Made by a program: the position numbers and the translations under genes | From: Streptomyces sp. TBY4 | Lineage (GTDB): Bacteria; Actinomycetota; Actinomycetes; Streptomycetales; Streptomycetaceae | Length of the DNA: 64,000 nt | Assembly: GCF_024213195.1 (NCBI RefSeq) | Contig: NZ_JANAVF010000021.1 | Coordinates: forward strand, 62,001-126,000 | Reading direction: 5' to 3' | Shown: one piece after another, positions 50,420-59,174 of the stretch | Position numbering within the stretch: the stretch's first letter is position 1 | How the letters are laid out: every line of letters begins with the position of its first letter | Notes under the pieces: model-generated | Database searches by the model: none | What the model saw: the letters and a program-made list of their open reading frames with translations, nothing else | What the model was told of the DNA's origin: nothing

Positions 50420-52821
50420 TGGGATTCCCCTCTCAGGCGGCGCCAGACCTTCTCGGGGGTGACGGGCATGTCGATGTGCCGGACGCCCAGGTCGGACAGG
50501 GCGTCGACGACGGCGTTGACGACGGCCGCGGCGGGCGGCACGGTGGCGATCTCGCCCGCGCCCTTGGCTCCCAGCGGGTTGTGCGGGGAGGGGGTGACCG
50601 TCTTGTCGAGGGTGAAGAAGGGCGCGTCGGCGGCGCGCGGCAGGGCGTAGTGGTTCAGGTCGCGGCTGACGAGCCGCCCGTCCGTGTCGTACTCGGCGTG
50701 CTCCATGAGGGCCTGGCCGAGGCCGTGCAGGATGCTTCCCTCGATCTGGCCGAGGACGATCTTCGGGTTGCCGATGTTGCCCGCGTCGTCGACGGCCGTG
50801 TAGGCCACCACCTCGGTCTCGCCGGTCAGTTCGTCGATCTCGACGACCGCCACGTGCGTCCCGAAGGGGTAGTTGAAGTCCGGCGGGTCGAAGTGGGTGG
50901 TCTCGTCGAGGGCGGGCTCGATCTCGGGGGGCAGCCCCCAGCCGTACCACATGGCCATCGCCAGCTCGGCGAAGGTCTTGGTGTTCTCCTCGTTGCCCTC
51001 CTCGAAGACCTTGCCCTCCCCGTAGACGACCTTCTCCTCGGGGACGCCGAGGAAGACGGCTCCGGCCCTGACCAGCTTGCTCTTGATCTTCCGGGCGGTG
51101 AGGGCGACGGCCGGCGCGGCCATGCTGTAGGAGCGCGATCCGTAAGTCCCCTGCCCGTACGGGGCTTTGAGCGTGTCCCCCTCGTACACCTGGACCTGCG
51201 CCGGGTCGATGCCGAGCTCGTCGGCGGCCACCTGCGCGAAGACGGTGCCGTGGCTCTGGCCGGTGGAGGCGGAGCCGACGGTGACGGTGACCTCGCCGGT
51301 CGGGTGGACGCGGATGTTCGCGCTCTCCCAGGTGCCGCCGAGCATGCCCTCCTGGGACATCCGGGTGGAGGGGCCGACGCCGCAGATCGCCACGTAGGAG
51401 GCGATGCCGACGCCGAGCCGCTTGCCGCGGGCGCGGGCCTCGGCCTTGCGGGCGGGCATTCCGGCGTAGTCCGAGAGCTCGATGGCCCGGTCGAAGTTGC
51501 GCTGGTAGTCGCCCGAGTCGTAGGTCCAGCCGAGGCCGTTGTCGTACGGGAACTTCTCCTTCGGCACCAGGTTCTTGCGGCGCACCGCCGCCGGGTCCAT
51601 GCCGATCTCGCCGGCGTAGCGGTCCACGAGCCGCTCCATGAGGAACGCGGCCTCCGCGCGTCCGCTGCCGCGCTGGGCGCCGAGCGGGACGGTGTTGGTG
51701 AAGGCGGCGTAGACCTCGCAGAAGGCGGCGTCGATGTCGTACATGCCGCTGATGGAGCGGCCCATCAGGGCGGTGGCGACACCGGGGCCGATGGTGGAGG
51801 GGTAGGCGCCGAGGTTGGCGTAGCTGGTGCAGCGCACGGCGGTGATCCGGCCGTCGCGGGTGCCGGCCAGGGTGACGTGCTGGCGGTGGTCGCGGCCCTG
51901 GACGGTGGAGTTCATCAGCCCGGTGCGGGTGTCGACCCATTTCACGGGCCGGCCGAGCGCCTTGGAGAGCAGCAGGACCAGCGGCATGTCGGGGTACAGG
52001 TACCCCTTGGTGCCGAAGCTGCCGCCGACGGTCGGGGCCACGACCCGGAGCTTGTTGAAGGGGATGCCGAGGACCAGGGCGGAGAGCAGGAAGCGGTGGT
52101 TGTGCGGGCCCTGGGTGGAGGCGTACAGGGTGTACTCGCCGGTGGCCGCGTTGTAGTCGCCGACCGCGCCGCGCGGCTCGATGGGGCTGTTGATGGTGCG
52201 CTGGTTGACGAGATCGAGCTCCACCGTGACCTCGGCCGCGGCGATGGCCGCGTCGGTGCGGTCCTTGTCCCCGCAGGTCCAGTACGCGTTCAGGTTGCCG
52301 GGGACGGCTTCGTGGAGCTGGGGCGCACCTTCGGCGAGGGCCTCGTCGGCGCGGGTGACCACGGGCAGCGGCTCGTACTCGACGGAGAGGGCGGCGAGCG
52401 CGGCGGCGGCCTGGCGCGGGGTCTCGGCGACGACCACGGCGAGGGGGTCGCCGACGTGGCGCACGGTGTCGCCGGAGAGCACCGGGCGGGAGCCCGGGAG
52501 TCCGTAGGGGTGGGGCGGGAAGTGGCTCTCGACCCCGCCGGGTATCCAGATGCAGGGCAGCGGCATCACGTCGGCGAAGTCGGCCGCGGTGGCCACCTTC
52601 AGCACGCCCGGCAGCTGCTCGGCGGCCTTGGTGTCGATGGAGAGGATCTTCGCGTGGGCGACGGGGCTGCCGAGGATCGCCATGTGGGCGGTGCCCGGCA
52701 GGTCGATGTCACCGACGTACGTGGCCTCCCCGCGCAGCAGCTGCGGGTCCTCGCGGCTGTCCAGCGGCTGTCCGAGCACGCCGTTGCCCTGGAGCGGGGT
52801 CTCCCCCGTGACTGCGGTCAT
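50416..52821 (-). CDS. Molybdo-hydroxylase large (molybdopterin) subunit
   Basis: An 801-residue catalytic subunit of the xanthine oxidase family. It begins NGVLGQPLDSREDPQLLRGEATYVGDI and includes GSFGTKGYLYPDMPLVLLLS, the active-site loop PLGAQRGSGRAEAAFLMER (no AYxCSFR, so not a form I CO dehydrogenase), GQSHGTVFAQVAADELGI, and the catalytic Glu in PLGAKGAGEIATVPP. It hydroxylates an aromatic heterocycle or aldehyde using water. The ATG at 52821 follows AGGAGGGG. It lies between its 2Fe-2S and FAD subunits; XdhC at 43079 is the likely maturation factor. Confidence 0.92.
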   Translation of the reverse strand: MTAVTGETPLQGNGVLGQPLDSREDPQLLRGEATYVGDIDLPGTAHMAILGSPVAHAKILSIDTKAAEQLPGVLKVATAADFADVMPLPCIWIPGGVESHFPPHPYGLPGSRPVLSGDTVRHVGDPLAVVVAETPRQAAAALAALSVEYEPLPVVTRADEALAEGAPQLHEAVPGNLNAYWTCGDKDRTDAAIAAAEVTVELDLVNQRTINSPIEPRGAVGDYNAATGEYTLYASTQGPHNHRFLLSALVLGIPFNKLRVVAPTVGGSFGTKGYLYPDMPLVLLLSKALGRPVKWVDTRTGLMNSTVQGRDHRQHVTLAGTRDGRITAVRCTSYANLGAYPSTIGPGVATALMGRSISGMYDIDAAFCEVYAAFTNTVPLGAQRGSGRAEAAFLMERLVDRYAGEIGMDPAAVRRKNLVPKEKFPYDNGLGWTYDSGDYQRNFDRAIELSDYAGMPARKAEARARGKRLGVGIASYVAICGVGPSTRMSQEGMLGGTWESANIRVHPTGEVTVTVGSASTGQSHGTVFAQVAADELGIDPAQVQVYEGDTLKAPYGQGTYGSRSYSMAAPAVALTARKIKSKLVRAGAVFLGVPEEKVVYGEGKVFEEGNEENTKTFAELAMAMWYGWGLPPEIEPALDETTHFDPPDFNYPFGTHVAVVEIDELTGETEVVAYTAVDDAGNIGNPKIVLGQIEGSILHGLGQALMEHAEYDTDGRLVSRDLNHYALPRAADAPFFTLDKTVTPSPHNPLGAKGAGEIATVPPAAAVVNAVVDALSDLGVRHIDMPVTPEKVWRRLRGESQ

Positions 52822-52826
52822 CTCCC

Positions 52827-53354
52827 TCACCCCTCCTGTCCGGACGCGGCGGCGGTGGTGGCCGGCTGCACGGGCGCCTCCGCGCGGGCCGCGGAGCAGG
52901 CGCGCTGCACTCCCCGTACGACGCTGTGGTAGCCGGTGCAGCGGCACAGGTTGCCGGTGAGCCACTCGCGGATCTCGGGCTCGGTGGGCGCCGCGCGGTC
53001 GCAGGTGTTATCGACCAGCTCGCCCAGGGCCATGACCATGCCGGGGGTGCAGAAGCCGCACTGGGTTCCGTGTTCCTGGCGCAGGGCCTCCTGGAGGCCG
53101 CTGAGTTCACCGCCGGGGGTGGTGACCCCCTCGATGGTGGTCACGACGGAGCCGGCGGCCGCCGCGGTGAGGATCAGGCAGCTCTTGACGGAGCGGCCGT
53201 CGAGCCGGACGACGCAGGTTCCGCACTGGCCGGTGTCGCAGCCGACCTTGGTGCCGGTCAGCCCGAGCCCGTCGCGGAGCCGTTCGACGAGCAGTTCGTT
53301 CGGCCGGGCCGCGAACTGCTCGGGTCTTCCGTTGACGTTCAGTGAGAGGTCCAT
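52827..53354 (-). CDS. Molybdo-hydroxylase 2Fe-2S subunit (CoxS-like)
   Basis: A 175-residue iron-sulfur subunit with two clusters. The plant-ferredoxin-like N-terminal half has CDTGQCGTCVV plus a downstream Cys in SVKSCLIL. The helical C-terminal half has QCGFCTPGM and LCRCTGYHSVVRGV. It ends in an Ala/Thr-rich tail. Five bases separate it from the large subunit, and its start overlaps the end of the F420-reductase-like gene by 16 bases, confirming operon structure. Confidence 0.93.
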   Translation of the reverse strand: MDLSLNVNGRPEQFAARPNELLVERLRDGLGLTGTKVGCDTGQCGTCVVRLDGRSVKSCLILTAAAAGSVVTTIEGVTTPGGELSGLQEALRQEHGTQCGFCTPGMVMALGELVDNTCDRAAPTEPEIREWLTGNLCRCTGYHSVVRGVQRACSAARAEAPVQPATTAAASGQEG

Positions 53355-53953
53355 GCCAGCGCCTGCGCTTCCGTGAGCGGCCGGTTGAAGAGGGGTCCGC
53401 CGGGCTGCTGGAGAATTCCTCCGGAGTGCAGCGGACCGGTGTCCACGGGAGCGAATCCGAGATCCGTGATGATTCCCGCGACGATTTCCTTTGCTTTCCC
53501 GTCATCGCCCGCCGTGAAATGGGCCAGTCGCGGACCACCGGAAGTGCCGGCGACGGCGAGCGTCTCGAAATGCATGGTGTTCAGGGATTTCACGGTCCGG
53601 GCGCCCGGATACCATTCCGCGACGAGTTCGCTGGATCCCCGCCCGCCGAGGTCCCGTGGTGCTCCCGGGCCGCTGAACGCGTTGGTGGCGTCGACCAGCA
53701 CCGTGCCGTTCAGGGCGTCCGGGGGAAGCAGCCCCCGGACGCCGTCGAACGGCAGCATCAGCACCAGGACTTCGGCCTGGGCCGCGGCCTCGGCGGGGTA
53801 CGCCGCCGAGGCCGCGGGGCCCAGTTCGGCCAGCAGGGCCGCGAGGCTCCGAGGGCCCCGGGCGTTGGCGAGCACGACCTGGTGGTCCGCCGCCACGAGG
53901 ATCCTGGCCAGGGTCGATCCGATCCGGCCCGTTCCGATGATGCCGATCCGCAC
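53339..53953 (-). CDS. NADPH-dependent F420 reductase-like protein
   Basis: A 204-residue Rossmann protein. It begins RIGIIGTGRIGSTLARILVAA (NADP motif GxGxxG, residues 6-11) and continues as in F420:NADP oxidoreductases: VLANARGPRSL, LVLMLPFDGVRGLLP, TVLVDATNAFSG, ARTVKSLNTMHFETLA. Such proteins move hydride between NADPH and F420 or related cofactors. Within this operon it could recycle electrons for the dehydrogenases. GTG start at 53953 after GAGGAG. Confidence 0.8.
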   Translation of the reverse strand: MRIGIIGTGRIGSTLARILVAADHQVVLANARGPRSLAALLAELGPAASAAYPAEAAAQAEVLVLMLPFDGVRGLLPPDALNGTVLVDATNAFSGPGAPRDLGGRGSSELVAEWYPGARTVKSLNTMHFETLAVAGTSGGPRLAHFTAGDDGKAKEIVAGIITDLGFAPVDTGPLHSGGILQQPGGPLFNRPLTEAQALAWTSH

Positions 53954-53992
53954 GGGGGCTCCTCAGGTGGTCTCAGGGGCGAGCGGGGGACG

Positions 53993-55477
53993 TCAGTCCA
54001 TGCCGATCCAGACCGACTTGGTCTGGGTGTAGCTCTCCAGGGACTCGGGGCCGCACTCGCGCCCGTAGCCGGAGGCCTTGTAGCCGCCGTAGGGCACGGC
54101 GGGGTCGTACTGGTTGTAGCAATTGACCCAGACGGTCCCGGCCTTGATCTGCGAGGCGACCCGGTGGGCGCGCCGCAGGTCCTTGGTGTGGACACCGGCG
54201 GCCAGGCCGTACGCGCTGTCGTTGGCGATGCGCACGGCGTCCTCCTCGGTGTCGAAGGGGATGATCGACAGGACGGGTCCGAAGATCTCCTCCTGGGCGA
54301 TCCGCATGCCGTTGTCCACGCCCGTGAAGATGGTCGGCAGGAAGTACAGGCCTTCGGAGGAGGCTCCTTCGGGGGTCCAGCCGGTGCCGCCGGTGCGCAG
54401 GACGGCGCCTTCCTTCTCGCCGACCTCGATGTAGGAGCTGACCTTGTCGAACTGCCCGCGGTGGGCGAGCGGCCCGAAGAGGGTGGCCGGGTCGCGCGGG
54501 TCCCCGGGCCGCAGGGCGGCCGCGCGGGCCACGAGCCGTTCGACCATCTCGTCGTGGATGGGGCGGTGCAGCAGCAGCCGGGAGCCGGCGGTGCAGATCT
54601 CGCCCTTGTTGTAGTAGATGCCGAAGAAGGCGAGCTCCTCGGCGGCGTCGAGGTCGGCGTCGGCGAAGACGATGTTGGCGGACTTGCCGCCGAGTTCCAT
54701 CGTCACCTTCTTCAGGGTGCCGGCCGCCTTGCGGATGATCGACTGGCCGACCGAGGTGGAGCCGGTGAAAGCGATCTTGTCGATGCCGGGGTGTCCGGTG
54801 AGGGTCTCACCCAGTTCCACGCCCGGACCGGTGATGACGTTCAGCACCCCGTCCGGGATTTCCGCCTCCTGGAAGAGCTCGGCGATCTTCAGGGCGGTGA
54901 GCGGGGTGGCCGGCGAGGGCTTGTGGACCACCGTGTTCCCGGCGGCGAGGGCCGGGGCGATCTTGGTCATCGACAGGAGCAGCGGGAAGTTGAAGGGGGT
55001 GATGGCGCAGACCACGCCCAGCGGTTCGCGCAGGGTGTACGCGAGCTGCCCGCCGGCCGGAGCCCGGGAGGAGCCGTCCACCCGGGTCACGGCGCCGGCG
55101 TAGTAGTGCATGAGCTGGGCGGCCATGGGGGCGTCGACCGTGGAGGAGAAGGCGAACGGCTTGCCCATGTCCACGGTCTCCAGCAGGGCGATCTCCTCCA
55201 GGTCGCGCTCGATGAGCTCCCCGACCCGGTTCAGCCGCAGCGCGCGTTCCTGGGCGGACAGTCTGCTCCAGGGACCTTCCTCGTACGCCGTGCGGGCGGC
55301 GGCCACGGCCGCGTCCGCGTCGGCGGCGGCCGCCTGGGCCACCGGCACGATCTCCTGGCCGTCCACCGGGCTGATGTCCGGTTCGGTCCGGCCGTCCCGG
55401 GCCGGGACCCAGGTGCCGCCGATGAACAGTTTCCCGGGGTTGGCCAAGGGCTGGTCGCTGAGCGCGCGCTGGGTCAT
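53993..55477 (-). CDS. Aldehyde dehydrogenase family protein
   Basis: A 494-residue NAD(P)+-dependent aldehyde dehydrogenase. Motifs include ITPFNFPLLLSMTKIAPALAAGNTVVHKPS (cofactor region), FTGSTSVGQSIIRKAAG, the general base Glu in VTMELGGKSANIVF (about residue 260), the catalytic Cys in NKGEICTAGSR (about 294), and EEIFGPVLSIIPF near the end. It oxidises an aldehyde to an acid, perhaps the product of another enzyme in the operon. Forty bases separate it from each neighbour. Confidence 0.92.
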   Translation of the reverse strand: MTQRALSDQPLANPGKLFIGGTWVPARDGRTEPDISPVDGQEIVPVAQAAAADADAAVAAARTAYEEGPWSRLSAQERALRLNRVGELIERDLEEIALLETVDMGKPFAFSSTVDAPMAAQLMHYYAGAVTRVDGSSRAPAGGQLAYTLREPLGVVCAITPFNFPLLLSMTKIAPALAAGNTVVHKPSPATPLTALKIAELFQEAEIPDGVLNVITGPGVELGETLTGHPGIDKIAFTGSTSVGQSIIRKAAGTLKKVTMELGGKSANIVFADADLDAAEELAFFGIYYNKGEICTAGSRLLLHRPIHDEMVERLVARAAALRPGDPRDPATLFGPLAHRGQFDKVSSYIEVGEKEGAVLRTGGTGWTPEGASSEGLYFLPTIFTGVDNGMRIAQEEIFGPVLSIIPFDTEEDAVRIANDSAYGLAAGVHTKDLRRAHRVASQIKAGTVWVNCYNQYDPAVPYGGYKASGYGRECGPESLESYTQTKSVWIGMD

Positions 55478-55519
55478 GGCTGTGGCTGCCTTCCGGTTTC
55501 GGGTGCGAGGGGCAGGGCG

Positions 55520-56266
55520 CTACGGCTGGCCCTGCGCGAGCTGACGTAAGAACGTCTCCGCGAGGGCCTTGGAGGAATAGGGGTTCTGGCCGGTGGTGAG
55601 CCTGCGGTCCACCACGACGTGCGAGTCCCAGATCGCGTCGGCCTTCTCGTAGCGGGCGCCGAGCCGGGTGAGTTCGGCCTCCAGGATCAGCGGGAGCCGG
55701 CCCGCCATGTTGGTGACGAGCTCCTCGCTGTGCGAGAAGGCGGTCATCCGGTAGCCCGCGAAGGGCCACTGGCCCTCGCCGTCGCGCAGGGCCAGCAGGG
55801 CGGTGTGCCCGTGGCAGACGGTGGCCAGGGGCTTGTCCTGGGCGATGGCCCAGCGCAGGATCTGCGCGAGCTCGTCGGACTTGGGCAGGTCGCCGATGGC
55901 CCCGTGGCCGCCGCTGATGTAGATGCCGTCGTAGCCGGCGATGTCCTTCTCGCCCAGGGTCTCCAGGGCGATCGGGTGTCTCAGCTGCGGGGTGTTCTCG
56001 ATGACACGGGTGTACTCCAGGGCGCTGGCCGTGTCGGTGTCCGCGGAACCCTGGGGGCGGACCCACTGGAGGAACTGGGGGTCGATGCTGGTCTGGTCGA
56101 CCGTCGGCGCCTGCCCCCCGATCGTCGCCACGTCCACGGTGTGGCCCGCGTTCCTGAAGAGGGTGTAGGGAACGGTGAATTCCTCGGCCCAGAAACCCGA
56201 GGGGTGTTGTTCCCCGTCCAGCAGATGAAGCGTGGCCTTGGCCGTCATGACGACGAGAATCTTCAT
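55520..56266 (-). CDS. DJ-1/PfpI superfamily (HchA-like) protein
   Basis: A 248-residue protein of the DJ-1/PfpI class I glutamine-amidotransferase fold. Features include EEFTVPYTLFRNAGHTVDVATIGG, GYDGIYISGGHGAIGDLP and the nucleophile elbow ATVCHGHTALLAL (Cys about residue 150), followed by MTAFSHSEE. Related proteins act as glyoxalase III, protein deglycases or chaperones. First gene of the nine-gene minus-strand operon; AAGGAG lies seven bases before the ATG at 56266. Confidence 0.88.
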   Translation of the reverse strand: MKILVVMTAKATLHLLDGEQHPSGFWAEEFTVPYTLFRNAGHTVDVATIGGQAPTVDQTSIDPQFLQWVRPQGSADTDTASALEYTRVIENTPQLRHPIALETLGEKDIAGYDGIYISGGHGAIGDLPKSDELAQILRWAIAQDKPLATVCHGHTALLALRDGEGQWPFAGYRMTAFSHSEELVTNMAGRLPLILEAELTRLGARYEKADAIWDSHVVVDRRLTTGQNPYSSKALAETFLRQLAQGQP

Positions 56267-56320
56267 GACTCTTCTCCTTGGTCTGAAAGGGCCGACTGCG
56301 CTGGATTCGCTGCCGATTCA

Positions 56321-56343
56321 ACACGCCCTCCGCAAGGGGCGTA
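56321..56343 (-). terminator. Possible weak terminator of the partner-switching operon
   Basis: ACGCCCT and AGGGGCGT form a short, one-base-bulged hairpin about 12 bases after the MinD-like stop and 55 bases before the DJ-1 gene start. It is much weaker than the other hairpins in the window, so read-through into the DJ-1 operon is possible. Confidence 0.35.
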
Positions 56344-56354
56344 AGGTCCGGACG

Positions 56355-57110
56355 TCAGGCCCGCGATACTTCGTCACGTGCGTCCAACGCCGAGATGATG
56401 GTGCGGAATTCACCGACCAGGGGGTGGTCGGGATGGGCTTCGGAGAATATGCGTTCCCCGTGGAGCGCCGCCATTTGCGGAACATAGGGAAGGATCCCGG
56501 CCAGGGGGGTGCGGTAGAACTCCTCGGCCAGGAGCCGGGCGGCCTCCCGGTCGATGCCCTCGGGCGCCATGCTCATCACCAGGGTCCGCCGGCACGCGAG
56601 CCGGCCGGTCAGGGCGATGGTCTCCCGGGCTCCGAGCAGGTCGATCCGGTCGGCCCGGGCCATGATCAGCAGGACGTCGGCGCTCGCCATCGCGGTGACC
56701 GACTCGTTGTTGAGCCCGGCATGGGTGTCGAGGAGCAGGACGTCCAGGGCGTGGTGCACGGACAGCCGGTCGAAGCCCTCGGGGAGCAGCCCCACGTCGT
56801 ATCCGGTGGTCATGAGCTCCCGCAGGGCCGCCGTCCCGGTCCGCGCCGGTACGACGTACAGGCTCCCGCGGCCGCGGGCCGTGGCGACCTGCTGGGCGGC
56901 GGCCTCGATCTCGCACCGGCCGAGCAGGTAGTCGGCGAGCGAGGGGCCGGGGCAGAGCCGGAAGAGCAGGTCCAGGGTGGGCGACTGGATGTCCGTGTCC
57001 ACCACCCCCACCCGGCGCCCCTCGCCCGCCAGGAGCAGGGCCAGGTTCGCCAGTACCGAGGACTTTCCGGTGCCGCCGCGGTACGAGTGCACCACGATGG
57101 TCCGGGTCAT
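56355..57110 (-). CDS. MinD/ParA-family ATPase
   Basis: A 251-residue P-loop ATPase. It begins TRTIVVHSYRGGTGKSSVLANLALLLA: a deviant Walker A in which the signature first Lys (KGGxGK) is Arg. Next come RVGVVDTDIQSPTLDLLF and a Walker B-like DVLLLDTHAGLNNESV. A 'LIMARADRIDLLGARETIAL' segment fits the family. MinD/ParA proteins dimerise with ATP and position or switch partners, often at the membrane. Its start shares one base with the PP2C stop (TGATG), implying translational coupling to the phospho-switch. Last gene of this operon. Confidence 0.85.
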   Translation of the reverse strand: MTRTIVVHSYRGGTGKSSVLANLALLLAGEGRRVGVVDTDIQSPTLDLLFRLCPGPSLADYLLGRCEIEAAAQQVATARGRGSLYVVPARTGTAALRELMTTGYDVGLLPEGFDRLSVHHALDVLLLDTHAGLNNESVTAMASADVLLIMARADRIDLLGARETIALTGRLACRRTLVMSMAPEGIDREAARLLAEEFYRTPLAGILPYVPQMAALHGERIFSEAHPDHPLVGEFRTIISALDARDEVSRA

Positions 57111-58369
57111 CAGGCCACGACCCGGCACTCGGCGCCGCCCGCGTGCGGCCCCCGCGCCGCACGTGGCCGGTGCAGGGCCAGCATGGTGACGTCGTCGTGC
57201 TGTTCGGCTGTTCCGGTGTGTTCGCGTACGGCCTTGTCCATCCGGGTGACCACCTCCCTGCCGCTGACCGGGGGTCCGGACAGCAGCTCCAGCATCCGCT
57301 CGTCGCCGAGGAAGCCGCCGCTCGGGCAGCGCGCCTCCGGCACTCCGTCGGTGAACACGAAGAGCGTGTCGCCCGGGTTCAACTGGGCGTAGCCGAGCGT
57401 GTACACGCAGTCCGGCAGCACCCCGACGGCGGGGCCGGTCACCTCCAGCGTGCGCGGTGCGCCGCCCTCCGCGTCCAGCAGGAGCGGCGGATTGTGGCCG
57501 CCGTTGATGTAGACGAGGGATCCGGTGAGCGGGTCGAGCACCCCGAAGAAGAGGGTGGCGAAGTAGCCCTGCCGCAGGTGGTTGCGGGTCAGGTAGCCGT
57601 TGGTGGCGGTGACCGCGTTGAGCAGCGGTGTGGCGCCCACCACGGGGATGCGCCGGCTGTTGCCGGTGCGGCCCTCGGCCACCAGGTGCTGGAGGCCGCT
57701 GTTCTCGGCGGTGTGCCGCAGCAGGGAGCGGATGAGCGCCATGAAGAGCGCGGCTCCGACCCCCTTGTCGCAGACGTCGGCGACCACGAAGGCCAGGCGC
57801 CGGCCGCGGGAGAGTTCGAAGACGTCGTAGAAGTCCCCGGCGACCTGCCGGGCGGGCCGGAAGCAGACGTCGATCTCCCAGCCTTCGGGGACCGGCAGTG
57901 ATTCCGGCAGGAAGCCGGCCTGTATCTCGCGGCCGATCTCCAGTTCCTTCTCGTAGCCCATGAGTTCGGCGCGGGCGTCGGCCTCCCGCAGGGTGCGGCC
58001 GAGTCCGGCGCGCTCCGAGCAGCTGTGCAGCCGGGCCCCGACGAGGGCGGGCAGGAAGGGGGGTACGAGGTAGTCGTGGCCGATCCGGACGTGTTCCTCC
58101 AGGGCGGCGAACTCCGTCACGGTCCAGACGACCACGATGGGAGCCCCGGCCCAGCGGCGCAGCCGGCGTACGGCGGTCCGTACGGATTCACCGTCGGCCT
58201 GGGCCGGGGCGAGCAGGACGTCCGCTTCGGGCAGCTCCTCCAGGGGGCCGGCCAGCAGTTCGGCCAGCGTGCGCGGTACGAGTGCCGCGCCCATCTCCTC
58301 GAGTGCTCCGAGGAGTTCGAGGGGTGGTGGCGGGTACTCGTCGAGGATGATCACGGTCGTGGAGGGCAT
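57110..58369 (-). CDS. SpoIIE-type PP2C phosphatase with pseudo-receiver domain
   Basis: A 419-residue protein. Residues 1-115 look like a receiver fold (TVIILDEYPPPPLELLGALEEM, APIVVVWTVTEFAALEEHVRIGHDYLV) without a convincing phospho-acceptor Asp set. A coiled-coil linker (ADARAELMGYEKELEIGREIQ, about 127-147) leads to the SpoIIE/RsbU phosphatase domain with AGDFYDVF, DVCDKGVGAALFMA, INGGHNPPLLL, FTDGVPEAR and QHDDVTMLAL. It should dephosphorylate a STAS antagonist such as the one at 58827. It overlaps the kinase gene by 19 bases. Confidence 0.92.
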   Translation of the reverse strand: MPSTTVIILDEYPPPPLELLGALEEMGAALVPRTLAELLAGPLEELPEADVLLAPAQADGESVRTAVRRLRRWAGAPIVVVWTVTEFAALEEHVRIGHDYLVPPFLPALVGARLHSCSERAGLGRTLREADARAELMGYEKELEIGREIQAGFLPESLPVPEGWEIDVCFRPARQVAGDFYDVFELSRGRRLAFVVADVCDKGVGAALFMALIRSLLRHTAENSGLQHLVAEGRTGNSRRIPVVGATPLLNAVTATNGYLTRNHLRQGYFATLFFGVLDPLTGSLVYINGGHNPPLLLDAEGGAPRTLEVTGPAVGVLPDCVYTLGYAQLNPGDTLFVFTDGVPEARCPSGGFLGDERMLELLSGPPVSGREVVTRMDKAVREHTGTAEQHDDVTMLALHRPRAARGPHAGGAECRVVA

Positions 58370-58821
58370 GGGTCCGTCCCCTCAGCCATCACAGTCAGCG
58401 TGCTGATGTTGCGGCCGTCCCTGCGTACGTAGTCGAACTCGTCCACGCTGGTCAGTGCGAGGTGGATGCCGAGTCCGCCGATCCGCCGCCGCTCGGGGGC
58501 GGTCCGCGCATCGGGCGGCAGCCGCCCCCGGACGGGGTCGAAGGCCGGGGCCCGGTCCTCGAGCGAGATCCGTACCCGGCCCGGCCCGGAGCGGCCCCGG
58601 ACGGTGATCCGTCCGTCGCCGCCCCGGTACCCGTGCATCACGATGTTGGTGGCCAGCTCGTCCACGGCCAGCCGGATCCGGTACGAGGCGCCTCTGCCCA
58701 GGCCCGCGCTCCCGGCCAGCCGCAGGACGAGCGCGGCGATGTCGTCCAGGGCCCCCAGGGTGGCGGGCACTTCCAGTTCGGCGGACATCCTCGCCGTCCT
58801 GACTCCGACCGCCTCGTCCAT
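58351..58821 (-). CDS. RsbW-like anti-sigma/serine kinase
   Basis: A 156-residue GHKL ATPase-domain protein. The N-box RLAVDELATNIVMHGY (about residues 50-65) and the lid RRIGGLGIHLALTSVDEFDY (about 111-130) mark the RsbW/SpoIIAB class, which phosphorylates STAS antagonists and may bind a sigma factor or another target. The start at 58821 is five bases from the STAS stop; the ATG at 58788 with AGGACGG upstream is an alternative giving 145 residues. It forms a kinase-phosphatase-antagonist set with its neighbours. Confidence 0.88.
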   Translation of the reverse strand: MDEAVGVRTARMSAELEVPATLGALDDIAALVLRLAGSAGLGRGASYRIRLAVDELATNIVMHGYRGGDGRITVRGRSGPGRVRISLEDRAPAFDPVRGRLPPDARTAPERRRIGGLGIHLALTSVDEFDYVRRDGRNISTLTVMAEGTDPCPPRP

Positions 58822-58826
58822 CGGAC

Positions 58827-59138
58827 TCAGTCGTCGGAGAGCACGATGCTGCGGTCGAGTCCGGCCGTCCGGATGGTCCGGGAGACGGGCTCGATGGCGC
58901 CGACCACCTTGATGGTGACGTGCTCCCCCACCTTCTGCTGGGCGAAGACCAGGGAGCGCAGTCCGGCGCTGGCCATGTAGCCGACCCCGGCCATGCGGAT
59001 CTCGACGGTGCTGGTGCCGTGGCCGGCGGCCTTCTCGATGGTCTGGTGGAAGTCCGGCGCGGTCCTGGCGTCCAGTTCGCCCTCCAGCTCGATCACGGTG
59101 GTGTCGCCCTCGATGCTCAGGGACACGGAAAGCGGCAT
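58827..59138 (-). CDS. STAS-domain anti-sigma factor antagonist
   Basis: A 103-residue stand-alone STAS domain like RsbV/SpoIIAA. LEGELDARTAPDF is in the first strand-helix, and the phosphorylatable Ser is in YMASAGLRSLVFAQQKV (about residue 57). In partner switching the unphosphorylated form frees the kinase's target. It precedes the RsbW-like gene by five bases and follows glgX by 36 bases. Confidence 0.92.
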   Translation of the reverse strand: MPLSVSLSIEGDTTVIELEGELDARTAPDFHQTIEKAAGHGTSTVEIRMAGVGYMASAGLRSLVFAQQKVGEHVTIKVVGAIEPVSRTIRTAGLDRSIVLSDD

Positions 59139-59174
59139 GTCAGGTCTCCTTCGGTACGTGGACTGGAGCGCGGG

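Noticed and set aside
50416..53354. Molybdo-hydroxylase considered as aerobic CO dehydrogenase
   Set aside because: The large-subunit active loop reads AQRGSGRAE instead of the AYxCSFR motif of form I enzymes, so CO oxidation is not supported.
53993..55477. Aldehyde dehydrogenase considered as DavD (glutarate semialdehyde dehydrogenase) completing the lysine pathway
   Set aside because: It lies 37 kb from the DavAB-like genes inside the molybdo-hydroxylase operon, and no DavT-type aminotransferase is nearby.
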